A stretch of DNA of 64,000 bases, from contig CAJNDS010002081.1 in NCBI GenBank assembly GCA_905221605.1, forward strand, positions 244,976 through 308,975, in the 5' to 3' direction. Made by a program: the position numbers and the translations under genes. Below are positions 50,099 through 60,700 of this stretch, piece by piece. Each line of letters opens with the position of its first letter. Position 1 is the stretch's first letter. This DNA is from Symbiodinium natans (Eukaryota; Sar; Dinophyceae; Suessiales; Symbiodiniaceae). The notes under the pieces were generated by a model. The model ran no database searches. It saw nothing but the letters and a program-made list of their open reading frames with translations, and was not told the DNA's origin.

Positions 50099-53000
50099 AT
50101 GGACGAGGAATGCAAGGAGCAATGGCAGTTTCTGATCGGGAAGTGGTTGGACTGCAAGCAGCGAGGACATCCGCTGGAAAACCCAAAACCCTAAACCCTA
50201 AACCCTAAAACCTAAACCCCAAGCCCCAAGCCCCAAGCCCTAAACCCTAAACCCTAAACCCTAAACCCTAAACCCGAAAGCCTAAAGCCTAAACCCTATA
50301 ACCTACCAGGGAAAAGCTACGTGGTCAACTGGGCCAGAGGCAAGCCTGACAGCCTCTCTGTGAAGATGCTGAGAGGGGGCAAAGGGGACAGAGGTGGCAT
50401 AAACGCCGCTTGCTTTGCAGTCTTAATGTTTTTTCTGTAGGCTGTAGGGTTTAGGGTTTAGGGTTTATGGGGATATAGGATATAGGGTATATAGGGTATA
50501 TAGGGTATATAGGATATATAGGATATATCGGGTTTATAGGGTTTACAGGGTTTATAGGGTTCATAGGGTTTATAGGGTTTGAACCATGGGCCCTTAATTA
50601 TTTTGGTCCCTTACCCTTGTTTGTACGGATCCGAAGTTTGGGCCCTTAGCGTGTAAAAAAGATTATACAACAAGGGACTCAAAAAAAGGGCCCATGCTTC
50701 GGATCCCCTATAAACCCTATAAACCCTACAAACCCTATAAACCCTATAAACCCTATATACCCTATAAACCCTATAAACCCTATATACCCTATATGCCCTA
50801 TATACCCTTTTTCCCCTATATACCCTATATACCCTCTGACGGAGGTCGTGCTGACTTATGACAAGCCCCGCAACCTCTTGGTGTGGCCGGCGAAGAGAAA
50901 GTTCACACTGTGCTTGGACGACTGCGGAGAATCCGTCAGGCGCAATCTTGTCATTTTCAGTTGCTTGCCCCGGCAGAGCATGTCGAATATCAGGGACAGA
51001 CCCCAAATAGTAGGATCCCCTTACAGTAAGGGCCCAACAAGGTACCCCCCCCCCCCAATATCGTAAACCCCATATTAGTATATTGTAACGGTGTATAATC
51101 CTGTGAGGTGGCGTTACCAGGACACGGGTGAGGCAGCCAATGAGTGGAAGCAGGACGGAGGGGGAACCCTACACCCTAAACCCTACACCCTAAACCCTAA
51201 ACCCTAAACCCTAAACCCTGTGCATTCATCAGCTTTCGGCAATTATAACTTTCCAGAGTCGGCCTTACTTAGGAAGCCTTAAGTCCCAAACCAACAGTGG
51301 GTTTAGGGTTTAGGGCAGGGTTTAGGGTTTAGGGTTTAGGGTTTAGGGTTTAGGGTTTAGGGTTTAGGGTTTAGGGCTTAGGGCTTAGGGCTTAGGGTCT
51401 AGGGCTTAGGGTTTCGGGGTTTAGGGTTGCGGGGTTTTGGGGTTTAGGGTTTCGGGGGTCTCGCGGGAGCTCTCGGAGTGCTCTCTCAGGAGCCTGTGTC
51501 GCGAGCCCCGCTCGACCGCAAGCGGCGCCTGGAAGAGGATCGAGGCGACCCACCAGCCTGAAACCCTCAAGGCCCTGAATCCTAAACCCTAAAGGCCCTG
51601 AATCCTACACCCTAAGGCCCTGAATCCTAAACCCTAAAGGCCCTGAATCCTAAATCCTCAACCCCCAAGGCCCTGAAATGGGAGGTTCATGGGTTGGGTT
51701 TCAGGGTTCTAGGGTTTCAGGGTTTTGGGGCAGGGTTCTTTTGATTTTAGGGTTTCAGGGTTCTAGGGTTTCAGGGTTTTGGGGGTTTAGGGTTTCAGGA
51801 TTTTAGGGTTTCAGGGTTTTAGGCTTTAGGGTTTAAGCGTTTTTGAGAATGACGACGGCTGGCTATTTGGTTACCCCGATTCCCGAACGAAGTCCCCACA
51901 GGCTTCGGGATAGCCAACTTGCTCCTACAGTATCAGTCGGGATGTTGCCCCGTTTATGCTAACAGTCCTTGATAGGGAAGATAAATAGGGGGTACCATAA
52001 TCCCTACTAAGGGCTGTAAGTATAAGGGGGAACATCCCAAAGTATCAGTTCAGGGAGTCCACATGAAGCAAACAAGGCGGAAGCTGGCAGCTTGATCTGA
52101 TTGTTTAGGGTTTAGGGTTTAGGGTTTAGGCTCCCCAGGCCCATGAACCGCCCCCCCCCCCCCTCCCTCCTCTGAGGCCTCTCTGAGCCAGAGGAGCTGG
52201 CAAGCGACGACATCTTGGACTCGCCGGAGCTCGACAAGAGCCAGGTCTTCTTCCAGCTGCCTGGCGAAGCAGCCCAGACACACAACCCAAACTTTCAAAC
52301 CCCAAGCAGCCCTAAGCCCTGAACACTCGAAACCCTAAGCCCTAAGCCCAAAAACCTAAGCCCTAAACCTTAAACCCTAGGCCCTACATATCTTCAGCCC
52401 CCAAAAGACCTTCAGCCCGGAACAAGATAGAGCCTAGGTAGGACAAGGAGACCCTTCAAAGGGAACCCTTCTTAACCCTCTTCTGGCTCTCTTCAACATG
52501 GACCCTCTTCAGAGGGTCTAGATCAACCCTAAACCCTAAACCCTAAACCCTAAACCCTAAACCCTAAACCCTAAACCCTAAACCCTAAACCCTAAACCCT
52601 AAACCCTAAACCCTAAACCCTAAACCCTAAACCCTAAACCCTAACCCCCTAATAGAAAGATTACAAGCTCACGTCTCCTCCATCACGGCCCAGGATCGTG
52701 ACCTGCGGCAAGGATCGCTTTAAAGATCACCACATGCAGGAGCAGGCCGTTTGCACGAATTTTTTCCCCAAAGGCCCTAAACACCCCCAAATAGGGTTTA
52801 GGGAAGTTTAAGGGCATTGCGGGAGTTCTTACCCTAAACCCTAAACCCTAAACCCTAAATCCTAAACCCTAAACCCCAAACCCCGAACCCCAAACCCCAA
52901 ACCCCAAGCCCTAACCTACCCTAAACTACCCTCAACAGAGTTTAGGGGCTTCAGGGAACCTGCGCGCAACCCGAAGGCCATCGTTTTTGACGTCAGGGAC

Positions 53001-54317
53001 TTCCACGACCCTGGAGCTGGCGAGCTGAAGCACCACGATGGGCGCCACGATGAAATCATCACTCGCATCCGGCGGCTCGAAGGAGTTTAGGGTTTAGGGT
53101 TTAGGGTTTAGGGTCTAGGGTATTTCAGGGGCTTTTAGGCTTTTGCATGTTGGTTATTTATGTTTTTTTTTTTGGGGGGGGGGGGGTAGGTGGTGGGTGG
53201 GTGGGTGGGTGGCTGGGTGGGTTTTTAGTGCTTGTCAAGGTGTTTCGGGACTTTTTTAGATTTTTCATGTTTTTTGTTTTTGTTTGGGGCAGGGGGGTGA
53301 TTATGGTTACTCTCCCAAAATGCTTCCGCACCCCGGGGGAAACCCCTTATCCCGTGAGATGAACACTACACCCTAAACCCTCAACCTTGAACCCGAGGTC
53401 TGAGACCCTAAACCCTAAACCCTAAACCCTAAACCCTAAACCCTAAACCCTAAACCCTAAACCCTAAACCCTAAACCCTAAACCCTAAACCTAAACCCTA
53501 AACCCTAAACCCTAAACCTTAAACCCTAAACCCTAAACCCTGAGGCAGCACGGCTCCTTCGCTTCCTTAGTCGCCAGCCTTCGTCGCCGCATTCGCAGAG
53601 CAGTTGAAGGCAGCCCATGGTCGCTTGCCTTAGGGTTTAGGGTTTGGGGTTTGGGGTTTAGGGTTTAGGGTTTAGGTTTAGGGCTTGGGGGTTAGGGTTT
53701 AGGGTCAGGCTTGAGGGTTTTAGGATTCAGGGGTTTATAGGGGTTCATGGGTTTAGGGAAGTTCACAGGAGGTTTTTTATGGCTTATAGGGTTTACAGGG
53801 GTGTGGGGGATTCATGGGCATTAGAGTTTCGGGTTTATAAGGTTTGTGAGTGTTTGGGTTTGTTGGGGGTTTAGGGTTTGTAGGGTCTACAGGGTTTATA
53901 GGGTTTAGGGTCTAGGGTCTAGGGTTTACAGGGTGTGACTTTCTAGAGCTCTCCAAGCGTGCGCCTTGAGCACACTGTTCAGGTTTCAGGGTGCCCTAAC
54001 CCTAAACCCTCAACCCTCAACCCGAAAACCTCAACCCGAAACCCTAGACCCTAAACCCTAAAAACCCCAAAACCCTAGACCCTAAACCCCCAAGCTCGAC
54101 GCCCTGAATGGAATGTTATGGGCAGCTCGGCGCCCGGGCTTCCCGAGGCCCGGCCTCCATCAAGATCGTGTTCTACTGCAAGTCGGGCGCCACCGCTCGG
54201 TGGCGTTGGCACGATCTTCAATCTACATCCTGCTGTACGAGAACTTCCGACTCTTGGGCTCAACTCGGTTGAGGGTAGAGGGCCTCCTGAAACATCGGTT
54301 TCGGCCGCGGCAGACAG

Positions 54318-54359
<42 letters not shown>

Positions 54360-54396
54360 AAGAGAGCGAGAGAGAGAGAGCGAGAGATAGAGCGAT

Positions 54397-54440
<44 letters not shown>

Positions 54441-54880
54441 TGAGAGAGATAGTGAGAGAATGCACCCAACTAATCAGCAACCACCGTGCTGAGGGGTGAT
54501 CCCCTAGCCCCCCGAAAGAAGGGAAGATGCCAACCAGTGCAGATCCAAGGTAACACGAAACTGGAACATGAAGGCAACTTTGATGGCTTCGTGTGCTGCC
54601 AGTGCGGGAGGTGGGAAGGCAATCGCGAGTTTAGCGGTTCACGGGTTTTCCCGAGTCCTTAAACCCTCGAATAAACAATGGTAGCAGTGGTAGCAATAAC
54701 AAGACTGGTAGCCCCCTAGCCCTAAAACCGTAAACCGTAAAACCCTAAACCTAGACCCGAAACCCTAGACCCTAAGCCCTAAGCCCTGGCAGGTGCAGGT
54801 GCAGGACAGCTTTGCGACTGCAAGCCTGTGAAGACGCGCTGCGCGAATGGAAGAGACGTAGCTTCTCAGCTAGCACTTAG
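50099..54880 (+). CDS. Protein with C-terminal RapZ-type domain
   Basis: Probable start ATG 50099 (MDEECKEQWQFLIGKWLDCK). Further exons: 50310-50371 (SYVVNWARGKPDSLSVKML), 50836-50939 (LVWPAKRKFTLCLDDCGESV), 51112-51160 (RWRYQDTGEAANEWKQDG), 51490-51556, 52174-52282 (ELASDDILDSPELDKSQVFF), 52955-53084 (KAIVFDVRDFHDPGAGELKH, donor GTTTAG), ~53549-53630, ~54130-54271, 54553-54615 (VCCQCGRWEGNRE), ~54797-54880 (CEDALREWKRRSFSAST, stop). The FDVRDFHDP block and the later CKSG plus RHRSVAL match the D-x-R...P and G-x-HRSV landmarks of the C-terminal domain of bacterial RapZ (RNase adapter). The front half resembles a W-D...Y-V...SL-V-W module I associate with dinoflagellate proteins. RapZ likeness is by motif only. 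The HRSV exon shows a one-base frame shift. Function in this lineage is unknown. Confidence 0.6.
50445..50577. repeat. TTTAGGG then TATATAGGG / TTTATAGGG array (5' arm)
   Basis: Order going away from the exon: TTTAGGG, TATATAGGG, then TTTATAGGG. The complementary series at 50707-50835 has the mirror order, so the two arms pair over more than 100 nt with a central hairpin element between them. Confidence 0.93.
50627..50707. mobile_element. ~80-bp inverted-repeat element at centre of an intron
   Basis: GGATCCGAAGTTTGGGCCCTT on the left (given in part) pairs with AAGGGCCCATGCTTCGGATCC on the right, giving 19-21 bp TIRs around an A-rich core. It sits exactly between the GGGTATATA and CCCTATATA arms. 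Confidence 0.8.
50707..50835. repeat. CCCTATAAA then CCCTATATA array (3' arm)
   Basis: Tandem CCCTATAAA units near the centre change to CCCTATATA units next to the exon at 50836, mirroring the order at 50445-50577. Confidence 0.93.
51000..51073. mobile_element. MITE-like element, family 2 copy
   Basis: CCCCAAATAGTAGGATCCCC, TTACAGTAAGGGCCCAACAA, GGTACCCCC and ATATCGTAAACCCCATATT are the standard family 2 blocks. Confidence 0.65.
51300..51460. repeat. TTTAGGG array with CTTAGGG tail
   Basis: Nine TTTAGGG units then CTTAGGG and TTTCGGGG variants, between exons 51112 and 51490. Confidence 0.9.
51929..52049. mobile_element. MITE-like element, family 1, with 9-bp target duplication
   Basis: AGTATCAGT at 51929-51937 is repeated at 52041-52049. 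Between them GGGATGTTGCCCCGTTTATG and CTAACAGTCCTTGATAGGGA on the left are mirrored by TCCCTACTAAGGGCTGTAAG and TATAAGGGGGAACATCCC on the right. It is the clearest insertion footprint for this family. Confidence 0.85.
52524..52645. repeat. CCCTAAA array
   Basis: About 17 units, followed by a small exon-like block near 52656-52712 (LQAHVSSITAQDRDLRQ) that is helix-like but ends in a stop. Confidence 0.93.
53085..53125. repeat. TTTAGGG array starting at the donor
   Basis: The array begins with GTTTAG precisely at the end of the RapZ-type exon (…CTCGAAGGA), so the telomere-like unit itself is the apparent 5' splice site. Confidence 0.9.
53404..53690. repeat. CCCTAAA (5') and TTTAGGG (3') around an exon-like block
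   Basis: CCCTAAA at 53406-53540 and TTTAGGG/TTTGGGG at 53632-53690. CTGAG stands on both sides of the first array (53398-53402 region and 53540-53544), a possible 5-bp duplication. Confidence 0.9.
54317..54445. repeat. (GA)n microsatellite
   Basis: GAGAGA tract with GAGC interruptions in the intron after the HRSV exon. Confidence 0.95.
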
Positions 54881-55054
54881 GGTGTAGGGTTTAGGGTTCA
54901 GTTTGCAAGACAAACGGCAGATTGAACATAGTCTAAGATTCGCAGTCGTGACTATATGAATATCACGCGCTTTTTGTTTTGGGGAGTTTAGGAGTTTCGT
55001 GGTTTCAGGTTTGGAGGTTTTGCTTGTTTGCTTTGACTGTCTGCTGATGCCCAG

Positions 55055-56860
55055 GACCAAGCGCAGCTGCTTGAGTGGGACGCTGCTCTTTGTTCGCCAG
55101 CATGGCATACCCGCAAGCCAGTGCCAAGCAGAAAAGAACACCCAACCTGTCAAATTTGCCCTAAACCCTAAACCCTAAGAGCACAGAAGCTCTCTGTGCT
55201 TTGGTGACGAATTGTCGGGCAGGTGAGCAAGCGCGGAAGGCGCAAACCAGTCACAACAGACAGATGAAGGCCAGAATCTTCGGGTTAGGGTTTAGGGGCA
55301 GTTTTGGGTTAAGGGCTTGTGGCTTGTCAGTGCAGTGTGACCACTGCCCCCCTCCAAGACTCTTGAAGCCGAACCCCAAACCCGTAGCAGCCTTCCTCAG
55401 CTACCTCCATAGGGGTATTTGATTTGAGAACCCGCCCCCCCTCCCCCCGGCCCTCATGGTGGACCCGAAACCCTAAACTCTAAACCCTAAACCCTCCTAA
55501 ACCCTAAACCCTAAACCCTAAACCCTTAAACCCTAAACCCAAAATATGGAGGCTGTCAAGACGGATGGGAGCACGCTGCGGGAAGCGTGGCGGGCCGAGC
55601 TGCTGTTGCCCAGTTGCTGTTTGCCCGACCTGCCGCGGCGGGAGCACATATCTTTTCATGGTTTAGGGTTTAGGGTTTAGGGTTTAGGGAGGGCTTGAGG
55701 GTCTTTATCTTAAGGGATATAAGTTAGGGACCCCCACTACAACTGACCCTTAGTCTTCTTCCCCCATATAGCCTCTATGTATACCTTGACAATCGAGCTC
55801 CAGGGTTTAGGGTTTCAGCTCGTTGGAAGATGAGGCTGGCGGACGTGGGCCGGGAGAAGGAGGACATGGAGGTCTCCGAGCACGTTCTCCCCGGAACCCT
55901 GACTTCTCAGGGTTCTCATGATGAAGTATTGTGGATGATTCTAAAACCTAAACCCTAAACCCTAAACCCTAAACCCTAAACCCTAAACCCTAAACCCTAA
56001 ACCCTAAACCCTAAACCCTAGACCCTAAACCCTTTGTAAACCCTGAACCCTACACCCTAAACTCGAAGCCGCCCGCCTCTGCCTTTCTGCGCCCCGTCGT
56101 CGCACTCCCTCGCATCCCTCGCATGGAGGCGCAGCTCTCCCACCTCAGAGACACTGTGGGAAGCCGCACCCCCAGAGTTCAGGGTTTAGGGTTTAGGGTT
56201 TAGGGTTTAGGGTTTAGGGTTTAGGGTTTAGGGTTTAGGGTTTAGGGTTCAGGGTTTAGGGTTTAGGGTCTTTGGGCACCCCCAGAGTGGAGGAGTTCAG
56301 CTTTCTCGGGTGAGTGGGTTTTGCCGGGTGTTTAGGGTTCTGCGGCTGCAGGTTTAGGCTTTTTAGGGTTTAAGGGTGTTCAGGGTTTAGGGGTTTCCAG
56401 GGTGTTTTCAGTGTTTTTCGGGTTTTCAGGCTTTTCCGGATGTTTAAGGGCGTTTAGGGGTCTTCGGGTTTAGGGGACGCCCCCCCCGTAGGCTTCCCAA
56501 CCCCGAAGCCCTGAGCCTTCAGCCTCCAGGGATGAGGACTCGTACCCCTAAGGTTGTACCCCTGAAGGTTCCCCTTAAAAAACACTCCTAATATGGCCCT
56601 ACATGATGTTAGGGATCCTTAAAAAGGGGCCCCGAAACTCAAAGGGTACAACCTTAAGGGTCCAAGGTAGAACCCCTAAACCCTAAACCCTAAACCCTAA
56701 ACCCTAAACCCTAAACCCTAAACCCTAAACCCTAAACCCTAAACCCTAAACCCTAAACCCTAGACCCGCAGGCGCCTCCGCGGCCGACCGGGAGCGCCAG
56801 GAGCGCCTGGCTGAGGCAGAGGCCGGCAACAAGGCGCCTTCCAGCTTGCAGCAGTGCTTA
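55055..56860 (+). CDS. Coiled-coil exon cluster, unknown gene
   Basis: Seven short + strand blocks with charged, helix-like sequence: 55055-55100 (DQAQLLEWDAALCSPAW), 55183-55270 (GEQARKAQTSHNRQMKA), 55554-55650 (MEAVKTDGSTLREAWRAELL), 55826-55880 (MRLADVGREKEDMEVSEH), 56123-56173 (MEAQLSHLRDTVGSRTP), 56286-56309 (VEEFSF, GTGAGT donor) and 56771-56860 (ASAADRERQERLAEAEAGNK). No family is recognised. They may belong to one gene between the RapZ-type gene and the transporter; a further block at 57250-57350 (DQLGAVRPPQLSALELGRSC) may be its end. Confidence 0.45.
55953..56035. repeat. CCCTAAA array
   Basis: About 11 units in the intron before the exon block at 56123. Confidence 0.92.
56166..56288. 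repeat. TTTAGGG array bracketed by 13-bp direct repeats
   Basis: GCACCCCCAGAGT at 56166-56178 recurs at 56276-56288. About 13 TTTAGGG units lie between. The duplicated 13-mer spans the exon end on the left and the AG|AG acceptor region on the right. Confidence 0.92.
56543..56662. mobile_element. MITE-like element, family 4
   Basis: ACCCCTAAGGTTGTACCCCT on the left is the inverted complement of AAGGGTACAACCTTAAGGGT on the right (about 18 of 20). About 120 bp, directly before a CCCTAAA array. Only one copy seen. Confidence 0.7.
56676..56762. repeat. CCCTAAA array
   Basis: About 12 units before the exon 56771-56860. TTTAGGG/TTTCGGG follows at 56863-56920. Confidence 0.92.
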
Positions 56861-57397
56861 CGGTTTAGGGTTTAGGGTTTAGGGTTTCGGGTTTCGGGTT
56901 TAGGGTTCATGGTTTAGGGTTCAGTCTTTGTTTTAAAGGGGTTAGGGGGTGGTGTGCATCTCCAGCAGCAACTGTCAGCTCATCACGAATTTGTAGGGGG
57001 TTAAGGTGGCGAGCGTGGTGGGGTTCTGAGAAGATGGAGGTTTCCGAAGAAAAGAAGGTGCTCCCCGTCAGACATCGTTTAGATGTGCCGTCAAGAGCGG
57101 GACCGCAGTTAATGATTATAAGGAGGAGTGTGTATATATATATATATATATACAGTATATAATATGATACCTGGAAAGGACTATGCAGGGGCTCTTAATT
57201 GATGTATTGAGGCATGTTCCTTCGCCTGCAAAACAGTGGGCTCTTTCAGGACCAGCTCGGGGCTGTGAGACCGCCGCAGCTTTCGGCTCTAGAGTTGGGG
57301 CGCTCATGCTCATGCGATGAGCGCGAGGTGTGGCCTACGATCATGCAACTAAGGACCCCAATAAGGCACCCTGATTGTCGGAAACCACCATATCTAT

Positions 57398-57398
57398 C

Positions 57399-57430
<32 letters not shown>

Positions 57431-57482
57431 TACATATATATATATGTGTCTTTTTATACATACATACATATACATATACAAC
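57398..57482. repeat. TA/CATATA microsatellite
   Basis: Alternating TA and ACATAT units upstream of the transporter start codon. Confidence 0.95.
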
Positions 57483-57564
57483 AAATAAATGTAAATGTCG
57501 ATAAATATAAGTCTAAGTAGACAAAATCAATAAACGCACAAATACAAAATCATACCTTGTCGGA

Positions 57565-57728
57565 ATGGCGTCCGGTGAGAGCAACGGCTTCGAGGAGCCC
57601 GTGAAGTTGGAGCTGCCATCGGACGACTGGACCTCGGTGCTGCTGTTGTCAGGCCCCTTGGAACTGGGGGGAGACTCCCCCGCAAGAACCCTCAAATCTT
57701 CAGACGAACCCGAAAATTCACACCAAGC

Positions 57729-57759
<31 letters not shown>

Positions 57760-60700
57760 AAAATAAAAAAAAAAACCTCAATGGCCCACCCTGAGGGTCC
57801 TGGGCCCTGGCCTTCGCCATCTTCGCCTCGAATGTGGCCACCCTCACGCTCGCTGTCGCCCGCACATCGCCAGCGGTGGAACTCGAGACGCTCCCTCTGG
57901 GCCTGGCGCTGGTGATGCAAGGACTGCGAATAATTCGGTTTAGGGTTTAGGGATTAGGGTGTAGGGTCTAGGGGTACTGCCAGTAGTGCGGGGTTTCCCC
58001 AGTTCCCAAGTTTAGGGATACCCTTGATATTCAAAAAATGACAAAGCCCGGGTATAGGGGATAGGGTTCAGGGTTTTCTCCTTCATTGCAGCGCTTTGGG
58101 TACCTAGTATGCTAATTATAGAAGGGAGAGCTTAGCTACCTGCCTAGACCCTGCTGGAAGTTTGTCCTTGCCCTCAAGGTGTTGGAACCATGGCGCTTCC
58201 GGCAAAGGTGCGCTACATCGGGCGCAAGTACATGCAACTCGCCCCGTATTTATTCTCGCATGTGGTCTTTAGTTCTGTGCACTGCCACACTGTATCTTCT
58301 GCTGGGTCTTCTCATGAACCCTCAACCCTCAACCCTAAACCTCTACTTGGAGGTTCCAAGGTACTTACAAGTAGGGTTATAAGTAGTGAACCATGGTTAC
58401 GGTTTAGACTAGGGGGGCCTCAGGGTTTTTTGGGTTTTAGGATACTGTTTGGAGTGAAGGGAATAACTGATGACAGACCGGTTGCACATACATGAAAACC
58501 TAAACCCTGCTCAACTACAGCCTCTGAAATAACTTGCCGACAGCTGAAGAGGCTGTTAGAAGTTCCTGATGAAAATTGGTGAGTGTGACAGCGGGGTGTT
58601 CTCTTTGGGGAGACTTAGTGCCTAACAAAACGCACCATTCCGATCCCCCCTCCAAAGTGCATTGGTCTAAACAAATCCACAGGGGAGAGCATCAAAAAAG
58701 GCACTGGAAGGTATTAGGAAAGGTCCCCCAAAAAGGATACCCCCAAATAAGACCCTGGTGTTCTGGACAGGGTGGGGGGAAAGCTCCAGAAGGCCCAAAG
58801 AGTCCCCGCCAAAAGGCTGCCACATTCAAAGTGGCAAGAAACAACCCCTAGCGTTTAAGACACTTTTCGACGTTCCCCCCCTCACCCAATCACGCCTCAT
58901 CAAAAAAATCCATTGGAAAGCACGCTCCAAGACGGAAACTGCCGGTCAACACGCTTCGGTCAAGACTGCTTTGGATCAGAACTCTAGGTTAACCCCTAAA
59001 CCCTAAACCCTAAACCCTAAACCCTAAACCCTAAACCCTAAACCCTAAACCCTAAAAACCCTAAACCCTAAACCCCAAACTTTACAACCCGCAGGTATCT
59101 CGCGGGCGCGGTGGTGGGGCTCCTGAGCTGCGCGGCGCTCGCGCTGGGCTCCTGGCTGCTGGACTTCGGCCTCCAATGCCTCGGTGCCGCTCTGCTAGGC
59201 CATGCCAAGGGCTTCGGGTAGCCCTAAACCCTAAACCCTAAACCCTAAACCCTAAACCCTAAACCCTAAACCCTAAACCCTAAACCCTGAACCCTGAACC
59301 CTGAACCCCAAACCCTAAACCCTAAACCCTCAACCCTCAACCCTAAACCCTAAACCCTACCTAGCAGCATGGTAGGATTGCACATGAGCAAGGGTAGTTT
59401 CACGGGCCCTTCGTATGCTCCCTTACCTCCTCTACAGGGTTCTGAAGTATGCGCCCTGGGTGGCCACCCTAAACCCTAAACCCTAAACCCTAGACCCTAA
59501 GCCCTAAACCCTAAACCCTAAACCCTAAACCCTAAACCCTAAACCCTAAACCCTAAACCCTAAACCCTAAACCGGCCATGCTCTACTTTGCCTTGTGCCT
59601 TGCGGACCCTGGGGAGGGTACAGCTTCGCGCACGCGCAGAACTACCGCTTCGGCGCCATCCAGGCGATGCCCTCCAACCCACCGCGTGCCATCAGCCTGG
59701 TGCTCTTTGGGGGTGTGGTGGGAGCGCCCTGGGGGCACCCTGCTTATAGCTTTTGAAGATAAATGCTACGATGTGCTGCGCTTCTGGTCCCAGGAGCTGA
59801 ATCCTAAACCCTAAACCCTAAGCCCTAAACCCTAAACCCCCAACCTACACCCTAAACCCTAAACCGGAAAGAGCATTTCTAAGGCGCTGCTGGGCCCGGG
59901 GGCCATCTCGCAGGCACGGGATCTGCCACTTGCCCACGCTTACGTAAGAGTGGCGAGCCCAGCCAGTTTGGCGGAGCCGCTGCAGTCTGGGCCTTTCCCA
60001 AATCGGAGAGTTACGAAAATCAGGGATCCTATAAATGACCTCCAAGTAGTAGGATTCCCTTATAATCGGGACCCCAATAAGGTACCCCTAATGTCGTAAA
60101 GCCCCAAGTAGGGTCCCCTTAGTTTTCTTTTCCCCAAGAACCATAGTCCGCACTCTGGGCCCCCTAAACCCCCTAAACCCCCCAAACCCCTTAACCCCCC
60201 AAACCCCCTAAACCCCCTAACCCCCTAAGCCCCCATCTTGCCCAGGCTCCCAGTACCGTTCATGGGAATCTATCTGTGCCTGGGCGGCGTGGGGATGGAT
60301 GTCCTCATCAAGAGTGGGTCAGGATTTAGGGTTTGGGGTTTAGGGCCTCCCAAATCCAGTAAGAATGAGACGGATAAAGATGGAGAAACGAGAAGAATAG
60401 TGATGTTATGAACAATGAGATGTACGATAGTAAGGGTATGAATGTTTATTCGCTAGCCCAAAGATCTGCCAACGAGCCCTTTATCCCTTATCCCTAAACC
60501 CTAAACCCTAAACCCTAAACCCTAAACCCTAAACCCTAAACCCTAAACCCTAAACCCTTTATACTTGGCTTCGGCCCTGACCAGAGAGGCCAGGACTCGT
60601 CAACGAAGGAAATCTGCTTTGGGGGAGGTTCAAGCCCTCTAAACCCTAAACCCTAAACCCCAAACCCTAAACCCTAAACCCTAAACCCTAAACCCTAAAC

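Noticed and set aside
57043-57387. A single 345-bp family 2 element with GGTTTCCGA...TCGGAAACC ends
   Set aside because: An exon-like block lies between the two ends, so they are more likely two half copies.
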